This document shows, piece after piece, positions 33,038 through 42,086 of a DNA stretch of 64,000 bases (within the stretch, counting starts at the first letter, position 1; each line of letters begins with the position of its first letter). Below the pieces are notes generated by a model, which worked only from the letters and a program-made list of their open reading frames with translations, was not told the DNA's origin and searched no databases. Made by a program: the position numbers and the translations under genes. Origin of the DNA: Phycisphaerales bacterium. GTDB taxonomy: Bacteria > Planctomycetota > Phycisphaerae > UBA1845. The stretch spans positions 88,376 to 152,375 of the forward strand of contig JACKHH010000005.1 of assembly GCA_020639095.1 (NCBI GenBank), given 5' to 3'.

Positions 33038-33784
33038 ATGAGCGAAGCCACCAAAAAGTCGCCCGAATCGCTGGGGATTGATGCCAGCCGCATGCCGCGC
33101 CACATCGCGATCATCATGGATGGCAACGGGCGCTGGGCGCGCGAACAGGGCCTGCCGCGCGTTCGCGGCCATCAGCAGGGGGCGACCGCCGTCCGCGAGA
33201 TCGTGACCGAGTGCGCCCGCCTGGGCGTCGAAGTGCTCACGCTCTATAGCTTCAGCAACGAAAACTGGAAGCGTCCGCAGGCTGAGGTTGATTTCCTCAT
33301 GGGCCTGTATGGTCACTACCTGGTGGCTGAGCGCGGCGAGATCGTTGACAACAATATCCGCCTCGTACACGTGGGCCGGCGCGAGGGGCTGCCCGAGGAT
33401 GTCCTCCGCGAGATGGACACGACCATTACCGCGTCGAAGGACAACACGGGCATGCGACTTTGCCTGGCGCTGAACTACGGCGCCCGGACGGAATTGATCG
33501 ATGCCGTGCAGCGGATCGCCAAGGGCGTCGCCGACGGAGTGATCGCACCAGCCGACATCGACGAATCGACGATCGCCGATGCGCTTTACACTGCCGGGCT
33601 TCCCGACCCGGACCTGCTCATCCGCACGGCTGGCGAACGTCGGATCAGCAATTTCCTGCTCTGGCAAATAAGCTACGCCGAGCTGTTCGTCTGCCCGGCA
33701 TACTGGCCGGACTTTTCGGTTGAGCATCTCCACGACGCCATCCGCGACTATGCAAGCCGAGACCGCCGCTTCGGCGCGCTCTAA
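33038..33784 (+). CDS. uppS: Isoprenyl (undecaprenyl) diphosphate synthase
   Basis: This 248-residue cis-prenyltransferase condenses isopentenyl diphosphate units to make the lipid carrier for cell-envelope polysaccharides. The catalytic Asp is in HIAIIMDGNGRWAREQGLPRVRGH (about residues 21-45). TLYSFSNENWKRPQAEVDFLM and LLIRTAGERRISNFLLWQISYAELFV are the other family signatures. The ATG at 33038 fits the family length. Confidence 0.96.
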   Translation: MSEATKKSPESLGIDASRMPRHIAIIMDGNGRWAREQGLPRVRGHQQGATAVREIVTECARLGVEVLTLYSFSNENWKRPQAEVDFLMGLYGHYLVAERGEIVDNNIRLVHVGRREGLPEDVLREMDTTITASKDNTGMRLCLALNYGARTELIDAVQRIAKGVADGVIAPADIDESTIADALYTAGLPDPDLLIRTAGERRISNFLLWQISYAELFVCPAYWPDFSVEHLHDAIRDYASRDRRFGAL

Positions 33785-34042
33785 AGCCGCACACTACGCG
33801 GGGTCTTTGCGGACACTTGTTGGAAACATTACGAACGCACCCTTGACATTATTATTCTCACACCTCAATCTGGTATGATAGTGTTCGGAATGTCACGTGT
33901 TGCTCCGGGGTGATCGGAGTGCCGCGAGTCGGACTTGTGCGCGGGGGTTGCGCGCGAGTTCTCATTGATTCGTGCGCATGGTCGACCCTCTCGGACGCAC
34001 TAGGTTTTGACGCCGTGTTCGTTTTCTCTCTCCAGCGAACAC

Positions 34043-36001
34043 ATGGGTGGCGTTGGTGCATTCCACTGGTCGGGCACAGGAGGCGCCTCGAAAGTTTTAC
34101 CGGCTCCCAATCGAGGCGAGGGGAAGCTGAAGTACGGAACTGGCCAAGTCAGATTGCTGCGCTATTCGTGTCTGGCGGTATTGGTCTGCGCGATCGCCGT
34201 CATGGTGCAGCCCGCGCGCGCAACGCGCCTGCTCGATGTTTTCGAGACGATCATCCCGCCTCTGGACGATGATACGCGTTCTCCGCTCAACTGGTGGAAT
34301 GTCATCATCCTGGTGAATGATGATAGCCCGGCTGGTCTGGAAGTCGTCAAGCTGTATCGGCAGTACCATCCGCGAATTCGCGATGGTCAGATCGTACACC
34401 TGAGCGGGCTGCCCGACTGCGCATCGGCCAACGCCACACCCGCCGATGAAATCATCACGCGTGAGCAGTTTGAGAACCTGATCGCCGCGCCGACGCGCGC
34501 CCACCTGATCAATGAGGGACTGAGCGACCTTGTTTACGTGATCATCACGACGGCAGGGATGCCGTATCGCATCGAAGATACGGACTCAACGTTGGGCGCG
34601 GTGATTCAGCCCGCGGGTTCCTACGGTCAACTCGTGGTCAATAAGCGCAACGTGGTCGACGCCGCGTCGGTTGAGAGCGAGTTGGCGGTGCTCTTTCAGA
34701 TTGACCCGGCACTACCGGCGGGCACGCGGCTACCCATTGATAATCGGTTGGTGAATCCCTATCACGGATACGTTTCGTCGATCAAACGCTGGGCTGAAGA
34801 TCGAAGCGTGCTTTCTCGGCGCAACGGGTTCGCGTGGCAGACGATGTGGCACGTGGGCCTGAGCCCGCTGATTGAGGGTGATTATTCGACAGCGGGGTGG
34901 TCGGCCAAAAACCGACGCATGTCGCCCGCGGACATTTATCTGGTTGCCCGTCTTGACGGGCCTCGTGAGCAGGGCAAGCTCCCGATTTTCGCGGTGCGCG
35001 ACATGCTCCAGCGCGCCGCGCGCGTGAGCGATACGACGCGCGCGGATTTCGTTGGTTACGATCCGGCGCGGGCGGTCGTGGCGATCGATCATTCACCGCT
35101 GCCACCGGCGCCTGCGGTGTTCTCGTCATCGGCAATCTACAACTTTCCCATGCAAGTCGCCTACATGACTTATGATGATCATCCGGTTCCGCCGGGCGCC
35201 GAGGAGATCTCAGGCCTCAATGCCGCCAATCATTACTTCGTGCTGTTCGACTGGCTTACAGGTTTTCCAGCAACGGTTGGCGGTACGGGTTCACGGACGA
35301 TTGTCGATTCGCTCGGCGGCGTTGCGTTGTGGGATGATTCGGCGTCGATTCTGAACAGTTCGTTCATCCCGCTCAATGACGGGATCATTGGTTTGATGAC
35401 GTACGGTCGGAATGGCGGCGATGGGCGTCCGCCGACGTACTTGCTGACCGGCGGACAAAATGGCGGCCCGCTGTTTCGCTGTGCTCCGGGCGCGGTGTTC
35501 ACCTCGCTCGAGAGTTTCAACGCGGTGACGATGTTTGATGACGCGTCATCGAATCAGGCGAAGATTGTTGAATTCATTCGCATGGGTGGGACCGCGGCGG
35601 TTGGTCATTCATTCGAGCCTGAGCTCAGCGCCGAGATCAACGTCGAGTTCCTGTACAGCAACCTGCTACGCGACGCGGATCATGACGGAGCCGCCGACAT
35701 GACGGTGGCGGAGGCAGCGTTCACCGCAATGCCGTATCTGAGCTGGACGGAAGTGCTGATTGGGGATCCCCTCATGCGGCTGCAAGTCGGCCCGGGCGCG
35801 ATCGTGGATACCAACACCTATCCCGGCGACACCGACGGCAACCATGCGGTCAATTATGCGGATCTCGTGTTTGTGCTGACGCACTACGGCTCGGTCATCG
35901 GCGACGGGGCGTATTCGATGGCCGCCGACCTGACCGAGGACGGCGTGATCGATGATGATGACCTGCTCGAGGTGATCGATTACTACGGTGTGCAATATTA
36001 G
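34043..36001 (+). CDS. TIGR03790-like exported protein with dockerin-like end
   Basis: About 650 residues. A hydrophobic stretch (LLRYSCLAVLVCAIAVMVQPARA) is the probable signal peptide, though it begins some 47 residues in from the ATG at 34043; a TTG or other start just before it is possible. Near the N-terminus WNVIILVNDDSPAGLEVVKLYRQYHP and LVYVIITTAGMPYRI resemble TIGR03790 proteins, known mainly from planctomycetes and PEP-CTERM bacteria. The C-terminus PGDTDGNHAVNYADLVFVLTHYG then ADLTEDGVIDDDDLLEVIDYYG is a dockerin type I-like pair of calcium-binding loops. Its partner and substrate are unknown. Confidence 0.7.
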   Translation: MGGVGAFHWSGTGGASKVLPAPNRGEGKLKYGTGQVRLLRYSCLAVLVCAIAVMVQPARATRLLDVFETIIPPLDDDTRSPLNWWNVIILVNDDSPAGLEVVKLYRQYHPRIRDGQIVHLSGLPDCASANATPADEIITREQFENLIAAPTRAHLINEGLSDLVYVIITTAGMPYRIEDTDSTLGAVIQPAGSYGQLVVNKRNVVDAASVESELAVLFQIDPALPAGTRLPIDNRLVNPYHGYVSSIKRWAEDRSVLSRRNGFAWQTMWHVGLSPLIEGDYSTAGWSAKNRRMSPADIYLVARLDGPREQGKLPIFAVRDMLQRAARVSDTTRADFVGYDPARAVVAIDHSPLPPAPAVFSSSAIYNFPMQVAYMTYDDHPVPPGAEEISGLNAANHYFVLFDWLTGFPATVGGTGSRTIVDSLGGVALWDDSASILNSSFIPLNDGIIGLMTYGRNGGDGRPPTYLLTGGQNGGPLFRCAPGAVFTSLESFNAVTMFDDASSNQAKIVEFIRMGGTAAVGHSFEPELSAEINVEFLYSNLLRDADHDGAADMTVAEAAFTAMPYLSWTEVLIGDPLMRLQVGPGAIVDTNTYPGDTDGNHAVNYADLVFVLTHYGSVIGDGAYSMAADLTEDGVIDDDDLLEVIDYYGVQY

Positions 36002-36149
36002 AATTCCACCCGCGTGCGCCGGCTCGGAAACCTATCTTCTCAGCACCTTCGCTGGCTTCCGTAACTCCTTGATTAGTAAACGTTTAGGTTGAAACGCTCC
36101 TGGGCGTCAGGGAGGGCGATAGTTTTCGGACGTTGAAATCAAATTGTCA

Positions 36150-36331
36150 TTGACTTTGTTGTGGCGGGCCAGATATATTGGACCATAAGAGAATAGCCTG
36201 TGGTCCGATGTTGGGAGGCGTCGGCGCAGGAGGAGCGTGTGTGAGGTTCGTGCCTGAAGTTCAGGCGTTGTCTTGCACGCGGTCGGATTTGAGAGAGAGC
36301 AGAGGCTTTGGCCTCGGTTCTCTCTTTTTTG
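36150..36331 (+). ncRNA. Candidate structured short RNA or attenuated leader
   Basis: TTGACT (36150-36155), an 18-base spacer and TATATT (36174-36179) form a promoter-like pair. Downstream come GGACCA...TGGTCC, the palindrome GCCTGAA-G-TTCAGGC (36252-36266) and a strong terminator: AGAGAGAGCAGAGGC pairs with GCCTCGGTTCTCTCT around a TTT loop (36291-36325), followed by T6. The PEP-CTERM gene starts 144 bases beyond. It could be a small RNA of about 145 bases or a leader for that gene. Confidence 0.5.
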
Positions 36332-36474
36332 TTGGCATCGCGTTGGAGTGGGGCGTGAGCCGGCAATTCGCCGCCGGGCATAGTCTTATGCGGCAAAATG
36401 ATGGGGCCCATGAATGGGCTCGGGCCTGAAGGGGCAAAACTCTGGAGTCAAGGAAGAATAGGAGGCGCAGGAGC

Positions 36475-37167
36475 ATGAGGGGTACACAAGCGAAACGCGA
36501 AGTGATTTGCCTGCTCGCTGCCGGTGTCGTTGGGTTGTTTGCCGTTCAGCCGGTGGCTGCGGCGCAAATGGATGCGATGTTCGGGGACATGCAATCGAGC
36601 TTCCTCTATGACTCGAGTGGTCAGGAGGTCTCGATTCCCGGTGCGGCGGTAATCAATGCTGCGGCAACGCGAATCAGTGCGGCTGCTTTGGCGTTTCCGT
36701 CGTTGACGGCGACTTGGAGCGGCAGCCCGTTGATCACGGACACTTCGGTGGGAACGTTGGCGTCGGCGGATTTCGGTCCCGGTGGGACATTCACGCTGAC
36801 TGGAACCGTGCTCGACCTGGGGAACTTCAGTTCGTTCACGGGCGTCCTGCTGACAGGTACGGTTGGCAGTTTTTCGATCCAGGAACAGAGCCAAGCCGAC
36901 AACTTCATCGACATCTCGACGGCTACGTACACGCCGACCGGTGGTGCGCTATTTGATGGCACGGTTTCCACGACGTTCCCCGTCCTGGGATTGGGATTCA
37001 CCGGCGTGCAAGTGATGCAAAACGGTGGAGCACTGCAGAACTTCCAGTCGGACATTCAGTTCGTCGAGAAGCTCGCTTTCGGGATTGCTGGTATTCCCGA
37101 GCCGAGCACGATGCTGCTGCTCTTCGGTGCCAGCGCCGCGTTGGTTGGCCGTCGGCGTCGCAGCTAG
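36475..37167 (+). CDS. PEP-CTERM sorted exported protein
   Basis: This 230-residue protein has a signal peptide (VICLLAAGVVGLFAVQPVAA) and the PEP-CTERM tail IPEPSTMLLLFGASAALVGRR with a basic end, so it should be processed by an exosortase. The mature part is rich in Thr, Ser and Gly with beta-like text (LITDTSVGTLASADFGPGGTFTLTGTVLDLG). GGAGGCGCAGGAGC just upstream supplies the ribosome site. Function unknown; probably extracellular matrix or envelope. The next gene, of identical length, is another PEP-CTERM protein but not obviously a paralogue. Confidence 0.85.
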   Translation: MRGTQAKREVICLLAAGVVGLFAVQPVAAAQMDAMFGDMQSSFLYDSSGQEVSIPGAAVINAAATRISAAALAFPSLTATWSGSPLITDTSVGTLASADFGPGGTFTLTGTVLDLGNFSSFTGVLLTGTVGSFSIQEQSQADNFIDISTATYTPTGGALFDGTVSTTFPVLGLGFTGVQVMQNGGALQNFQSDIQFVEKLAFGIAGIPEPSTMLLLFGASAALVGRRRRS

Positions 37168-37329
37168 TCGCGGTGTCGGGTATTTCGCGAGTCTCAAGGG
37201 GCGACCTGAGGTCTTCGCGGCAGTTGGGCAGTACCCGCGCGGTCGTCAGGGCCGCGCGAACCTTGGAGTGTGAGGAACGGAAGCGTAAGCAAATCTTTAA
37301 CGACTATTGTCAATAGCGAGGGCTGAATA

Positions 37330-38022
37330 ATGAAGGGTAAAGGCATTTTGAGTTTGGCGTGCATTGCGGCGATCGGCGTGATGGCATCGCATGCCGCCGC
37401 CGATTACAGCAGCATCTACCAGAACCTGCTGAACGGCGTGGACGACACCAACTTCGATCCCAATACCGGTGAGTTCACAATCGACTCGATCGGAACGGAT
37501 CTCATCACGCTGACCGATTTCGGCGTCCCGCTGACGGGCACGATCTCGAACAGCGAGATGCACATGAACACGTTCTTCAACACCGTTGATTTCGTGCTCG
37601 GCGAGTTCCGTGGCAAGTTCACGGGTGGTAACTTCTCGCTGACCTTTGACTATGATGCCGACGGTGTGGGTCCCGGCCTGCCGACCTCGCACGAGATCAG
37701 CGGCCCGATCACGGCCATCTGGTTCCTGCCGTCGGACTTCCTCGGCCTCGGCCGCTTGGATGGTCTCGGACGCTGGACGGCGACGACTGTCGACCTTCCG
37801 GGCTCGGACATCTGGCCGGATGGCGGTGGCTTCAGCAGTTGGGACAGCTTTACGATCGATTTCAGCACGTCGTTGAGCAATTTCGACTGGGAGACGGACG
37901 ATCTCAGCGGTCGTACCGAGACGCAGTACACGCTGCTTCCGAACGACGCCGCGATTCCTGAGCCTGCCACTTTCGCGTTGGTTGCGTTCGGCACGCTCGC
38001 GATGCTTCGTCGCCGTAGCTAG
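37330..38022 (+). CDS. PEP-CTERM sorted exported protein
   Basis: This 230-residue protein has a signal peptide (MKGKGILSLACIAAIGVMASHAAA) and the short PEP-CTERM tail IPEPATFALVAFGTLAMLRRRS. The middle contains FDYDADGVGPGLPTSHEISGPITAIWFLPSDFLGLGRLDG. No enzyme motif is visible. It lies 163 bases after the preceding PEP-CTERM gene and is followed by a strong terminator. Confidence 0.85.
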   Translation: MKGKGILSLACIAAIGVMASHAAADYSSIYQNLLNGVDDTNFDPNTGEFTIDSIGTDLITLTDFGVPLTGTISNSEMHMNTFFNTVDFVLGEFRGKFTGGNFSLTFDYDADGVGPGLPTSHEISGPITAIWFLPSDFLGLGRLDGLGRWTATTVDLPGSDIWPDGGGFSSWDSFTIDFSTSLSNFDWETDDLSGRTETQYTLLPNDAAIPEPATFALVAFGTLAMLRRRS

Positions 38023-38120
38023 TTCGCTCGAGCGACTGACAGCGGGGGAGGGAGTAGGGCAACCCCTCGCTACGTTTATCGGGCGGTGATTGAGCCCGAA
38101 CATCTGTGGTGTGACATCCA

Positions 38121-38157
38121 ACGGCCCGGAAGCTGATTGCTTCCGGGCCGTTTCATT
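38121..38157 (+). terminator. Rho-independent terminator
   Basis: A perfect 13-bp stem, ACGGCCCGGAAGC-TGATT-GCTTCCGGGCCGT, is followed by TTTCATTT. It lies about 100 bases past the PEP-CTERM stop. The rest of 38023-38489 holds no gene; it contains the palindrome CCACTGCTC-TT-GAGCAGTGG (38342-38361) and CTCACCGG-TT-CCGGTGAG (near 38435). Confidence 0.75.
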
Positions 38158-38489
38158 TCGCGTCTGTTTGGCAATTGATTCGCCAGCAACGAGTGCATCG
38201 CGCGTTCGTCCCCGCAGCTGCGCAGTTTGGCTCCGGTCTTCGGCTGGGAACGGGACGCCGAACTCGGCTGGTTCGCCTAGACATACTGCCCACAATGTAC
38301 TCGCAAGGTTGAGCAATGCGTGCGTCCTACGACTCCGTGTGCCACTGCTCTTGAGCAGTGGTGTGCCTGTGCGATACGTCTGCTAAGCCCACAATCGCGG
38401 GATGCGAAAGCGCAATGGGGCGCAGCGGTGCCCTCACCGGTTCCGGTGAGCGTCGCGCTGCGAATCCTCAATCTCTGCGGCTGATTGGC

Positions 38490-40577
38490 CTACATCTTCT
38501 TCGGCGTCGGTTCGTCCGTGTCGTGCTCGCCCTTGATGTAGCGGTTGAACCACGCTTCGTCCCAGGCCATCTTGGCTTTGCGGTGTTCATATGTGGTCAA
38601 GCCGTGCCCCTCGCCAGGGTACACAACCAGCTCTGTCGGCACGTGCAGGTAGTGGTGCAGCGCTCGGAAGAGCGACCGGCTGTGGCCTGGCGGGCAGCGT
38701 GTGTCATTGCCGCCGACATGGATCAGCGTCGGTGTGGTGATGCGATTGGCGGCGAACAGCGGCGATGCAGCGATCATCCGCTGCGTGTTGCTCCAGGGAA
38801 AACCCTGCTGGAAGTTGATCACGTGTCCGGGCGTGTCTTCAGTCGACCACTGCATGATCACGTCGAAGATACCGGCGCCGCTGCTGGCGGCTTTGAAGCG
38901 ATCCGTCGTCGTGATCAGGCAATTCGTGAGGTACCCGCCGTTGCTCCAGCCCATCACGCCCATGTGCTGCGGATCGGCAATTCCGCGATCGACCATCGCA
39001 TCAACGCCCGCGAGAATGTCCGCGACGTCGATGTCGTTCTTCCGCCCGACGAGGTCCGTCAGGAACTTGTCGCCATACCCGGTGCTGCCGCGATAGTTCG
39101 GGCTGAGCAGCGCAAATCCGCGCGACGGCATCAATGTCCGCCCGTAAATCCAGAATCGGAAGCAGTAACGCGTAGCCGCCGTCGGCCCGCCGTGCAGTTC
39201 GAGAATCATCGGCAATGGCGTACCCGGCGTGTAGTCGGGCGGTAGCTCCAGCACGCCCTCGACATGCGTCCCGTCGGGGCTCGTCCAGTTGACGAGTTGC
39301 ATCTGCGGGAGTTTCCAGGTGTCGACCTGCGGGTTGACGCGGGTGATGCGCTGCGGCGATGATGTGGAATTCCCAATGCCGTAGCTGAAGATGTCCGTCG
39401 GATGCGTCAAGCCGTTGACGTTGGCAGCCAGCGTCGCGCCGTCGCGCGAAACGTCGAAACTGTCCACACAGACATCACCGGGCGTGGCGACCGTCGTCGC
39501 GCCCTGGGCTGCCTTGCCGATGCTCGCCACGCGATACACCCGCGCCCGCGCGTGATCCTCAGCGACAAAGAGCAGATCACGGGTATTTGGCAACCAGCGA
39601 AGTCCGCGACCCGGTTCGATGGAGATTTCGTCCATGCGTTCCAGCTTCTGCGTGGTCAACTCACCGCCTGCGAAATCCGCGACGAACACTTCGGAGGGGT
39701 AACCGTCAAAGCTGATCCCGAACGCAAGGGCGGATCCGTCCGACGTCCACGCCAGCGACTCCAGCCAGCCGTAGGGCGACGGCGCCTCCGCACGCCAGAG
39801 CGTGTCCTTGAGCGGGGTCGTTTGCCCGGTCGATGTGTCGTAGACATCCACGCGCGACCAGCCCTCGTTGGTCATCGTTTCGTTGGTCGGCATGGTCAGC
39901 ATTGCGATTCGCCGTTCGTCCGGCGACACGACGAATTCGGTGATCACGCGCTTCTCGTCGATGAGCTTCTCGCTCCGCCAGCTGCCGAGATCGAGCTTCC
40001 ACAACTGGCTGAACGTCACGACGCCCGCGCCGTATTCCAGCTTGTCGAACTTCTCGCGCAGGGCTTTGAAGTCGTCGGCGACCTGCTCGTGCCCGGCAGC
40101 GAAGTAAAGCGTGTCGCCATCGTGCGAGACCGTGAAATGCTCGACGCCATCGTCTACACGCGTGACCGGCATCAGCCCGGACCCGTCCACGCGGATTCGC
40201 CAGACCTGCTGGGAACCGTCGTATGGCGGGGCTTCGGCATCGGCTTGCTTGCGACTGCTCAGGAAGTAGACCCACTGCCCGTCCGCGCTCCACTGCGGAT
40301 CGCTGTCGCCGGCAGGGTCGAAGGTCAGCCGCTGCGTTGCCTGCGTCGCGCGATCAACCACCCAGATGTCGCTGTTGCGGCCATCCTCGGCCTCATCCCA
40401 GCGAAGTTGGACGTACGCAATCTTCCCGCCATCGGGCGACACGGCACAGGTCGTGATCTGATCAAGCGTGAAGTAGTCGTCGCTGACGATGGTGTGCGTT
40501 CGCTGCGGCGCTTCCGCGCGCACGGCAGCGGGCACAAGCATCAGCAGGATGGACGAAATGATCGCATACCCGCGCAT
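38490..40577 (-). CDS. Exported S9-family prolyl oligopeptidase-like peptidase
   Basis: This 695-residue protein has a signal peptide (MRGYAIISSILLMLVPAAVRA), a beta-propeller half with WD40/TolB-like repeats (VSPDGGKIAYVQ, RLTFDPAGDSDPQWSADGQWVYFLSS) and an alpha/beta hydrolase half. The catalytic Ser is in GVMGWSNGGYLTN, Asp in HVGGNDTRCPPGHS and His in YPGEGHGLTTYEH. The layout matches acylaminoacyl-peptidase-like S9C enzymes. The GxSxGG motif reads GWSNGG. It probably cleaves oligopeptides in the periplasm. Confidence 0.92.
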   Translation of the reverse strand: MRGYAIISSILLMLVPAAVRAEAPQRTHTIVSDDYFTLDQITTCAVSPDGGKIAYVQLRWDEAEDGRNSDIWVVDRATQATQRLTFDPAGDSDPQWSADGQWVYFLSSRKQADAEAPPYDGSQQVWRIRVDGSGLMPVTRVDDGVEHFTVSHDGDTLYFAAGHEQVADDFKALREKFDKLEYGAGVVTFSQLWKLDLGSWRSEKLIDEKRVITEFVVSPDERRIAMLTMPTNETMTNEGWSRVDVYDTSTGQTTPLKDTLWRAEAPSPYGWLESLAWTSDGSALAFGISFDGYPSEVFVADFAGGELTTQKLERMDEISIEPGRGLRWLPNTRDLLFVAEDHARARVYRVASIGKAAQGATTVATPGDVCVDSFDVSRDGATLAANVNGLTHPTDIFSYGIGNSTSSPQRITRVNPQVDTWKLPQMQLVNWTSPDGTHVEGVLELPPDYTPGTPLPMILELHGGPTAATRYCFRFWIYGRTLMPSRGFALLSPNYRGSTGYGDKFLTDLVGRKNDIDVADILAGVDAMVDRGIADPQHMGVMGWSNGGYLTNCLITTTDRFKAASSGAGIFDVIMQWSTEDTPGHVINFQQGFPWSNTQRMIAASPLFAANRITTPTLIHVGGNDTRCPPGHSRSLFRALHHYLHVPTELVVYPGEGHGLTTYEHRKAKMAWDEAWFNRYIKGEHDTDEPTPKKM

Positions 40578-40655
40578 GATCTATCACCTCCGCAAGAGTT
40601 TGGCGTGTTCCAGTTGGAGGCGACATTGTCGGCGCGATGCCCGCGAAGGGCAAGT

Positions 40656-41885
40656 TCATTCGCTGGTAGCGGGGTTGGACTCGGTTGTTGGCGGCGGGGC
40701 GTCAGGATCGCGCGCGAGCTTGAACTTCGCGAGCAGCCTGCGTGCCCAGACGAATTCAGTACCGAGGATCGCCAGACCGGCTGGTATCACCACGACAGCG
40801 GGACCGGGAAGCACAATCAACGCGATCCCGATCAGCACCACGGTGACACCGATGACGATGATGACGCCGCGCCGCACCTTCCGCCAGGAGTAGGCTGCGA
40901 CTTCGTTCAGTCCAGTCGCGAGTTTGGCGCCGTCAACGCTCGTCGCCACCAGCGATGCAACCACACCGATCGCCAGAATTCCGCCGATGATCAGCAGCGA
41001 AACCCACGTCGGAATAGGAAAGTGGTGTGCGAGCAGCATCTTCACGCCGACGAACGCGAGCAGCACCACCAGGCTGATCTTGAGGTAGCGAAACTTGTCC
41101 ATCGCACCCGCGAGCACGAAGTAAAACGCCCGCAGCCCCAGGATTGCGAAGATGTTCGACGTGAACACGATGAACGGATCGTAGGTCACGGCGAAGATCG
41201 CGGGGATCGAGTCGACGGCGAAGAGCACGTCGGTGCTTTCCACGACGAGCAGTACGAGCAGGAGCGGCGTGATCGCACGCCGCCCGTCGATACGCGTGAA
41301 GAAATGCTTGCCGACGAAGCCATCGCTCACCGGAAAGCATTTGCGGGCGAGGCGAACCAGCGGGTTGTTCTCCGGTTCGACCTTTTCGTGGTGCGAGAGC
41401 AGCATGCGGATGGCGGTGATGATGAGGATGCCGCCGAAGACGTAGGTGATCCAGGTGAAGCGGTGGATGAGCGCAGCACCGGCAGCAATCATGGCGCCGC
41501 GCATGATCAGCGCGCCGAGGATGCCCCAGAAAAGCACACGATGCTGCTGCTCGGCGGGTACGCCGAAGTACACGAAAATTAGCGCGATGACGAAGATGTT
41601 GTCGAGGCTGAGGGATTTCTCAATGAGGTATCCGGTGAAGAACTCCAGGGCGGCTTGCTTGCCGGAAAGCTCGCGGCCGATGACATCGCCGACGCCGAAA
41701 ATGTGGTGCTCGTAAAGGAAGTAGATGCACACGTTGAAGACAAGAGACAGTGCGACCCACACGCACGTCCAGACCACAGCCTCCGAGACCGTGACCGTGT
41801 GGCTGCGGCGATGAAACACGCCGAGGTCGATCGCGAGCAACGCCAGCACGATCGCCACAAACCCAATCCACAGCCAGACAGTCAC
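40656..41885 (-). CDS. TerC-family membrane protein with C-terminal PGPGW-like domain
   Basis: This 409-residue protein has about nine membrane segments. The TerC/Alx core has the paired acidic motifs YLIEKSLSLDNIFVIALIF and VVESTDVLFAVDSIPAIFAVTYDPFIVFTSNIFAILGLRA, which bind metal. After about residue 310 comes RRGVIIVIGVTVVLIGIALIVLPGPAVVVIPAGLAILGTEF then WARRLL, similar to the PGPGW transmembrane domain. TerC proteins are linked to manganese export and tellurite resistance. No manganese riboswitch is recognised upstream; the space before it is filled by a structured repeat. Confidence 0.9.
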   Translation of the reverse strand: MTVWLWIGFVAIVLALLAIDLGVFHRRSHTVTVSEAVVWTCVWVALSLVFNVCIYFLYEHHIFGVGDVIGRELSGKQAALEFFTGYLIEKSLSLDNIFVIALIFVYFGVPAEQQHRVLFWGILGALIMRGAMIAAGAALIHRFTWITYVFGGILIITAIRMLLSHHEKVEPENNPLVRLARKCFPVSDGFVGKHFFTRIDGRRAITPLLLVLLVVESTDVLFAVDSIPAIFAVTYDPFIVFTSNIFAILGLRAFYFVLAGAMDKFRYLKISLVVLLAFVGVKMLLAHHFPIPTWVSLLIIGGILAIGVVASLVATSVDGAKLATGLNEVAAYSWRKVRRGVIIVIGVTVVLIGIALIVLPGPAVVVIPAGLAILGTEFVWARRLLAKFKLARDPDAPPPTTESNPATSE

Positions 41886-41948
41886 AGTGCCTCCGGTGGT
41901 CTCGACGGTTCACTCGCACGATCAAGCACCGTCTCAATTAAGCGGATC

Positions 41949-42027
41949 GGGTGGCACGGTCTGACGAAGTCAGGCCGTGGGCATCCTGTGTTGTCCACTC
42001 GGTCTAGCAGAGCTAGTCCGTGCCACC
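41949..42027. repeat. GGGTGGC-bounded structured repeat, 79 bp
   Basis: The ends GGGTGGCACGG and CCGTGCCACC are inverted. Inside are hairpins GGTCTGAC-GAA-GTCAGGCC and GGTCTAGC-AGA-GCTAGTCC. The same length and ends occur at 19141 and 44028. Confidence 0.8.
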
Positions 42028-42086
42028 TGCCGCGATGCAGATGCGGGATGGTATCGTGAGCGGGTGGAATGTCACGAGTCTGTCGG

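Noticed and set aside
33844..33880. Promoter TTGACA...TATGAT before the TIGR03790-like gene
   Set aside because: The spacing of 25 bases is too long for a sigma70-type promoter; TATGAT alone is not enough.
39402..41582. 726-codon open frame on the plus strand
   Set aside because: It is antisense to the S9 peptidase and TerC genes, both with clear catalytic motifs; its translation is low-complexity Arg/His/Asp-rich text, typical of a shadow frame in GC-rich DNA.
41886..42086. Manganese (yybP-ykoY) riboswitch before the TerC gene
   Set aside because: No recognisable conserved loops; the hairpins there belong to the GGGTGGC repeat family.
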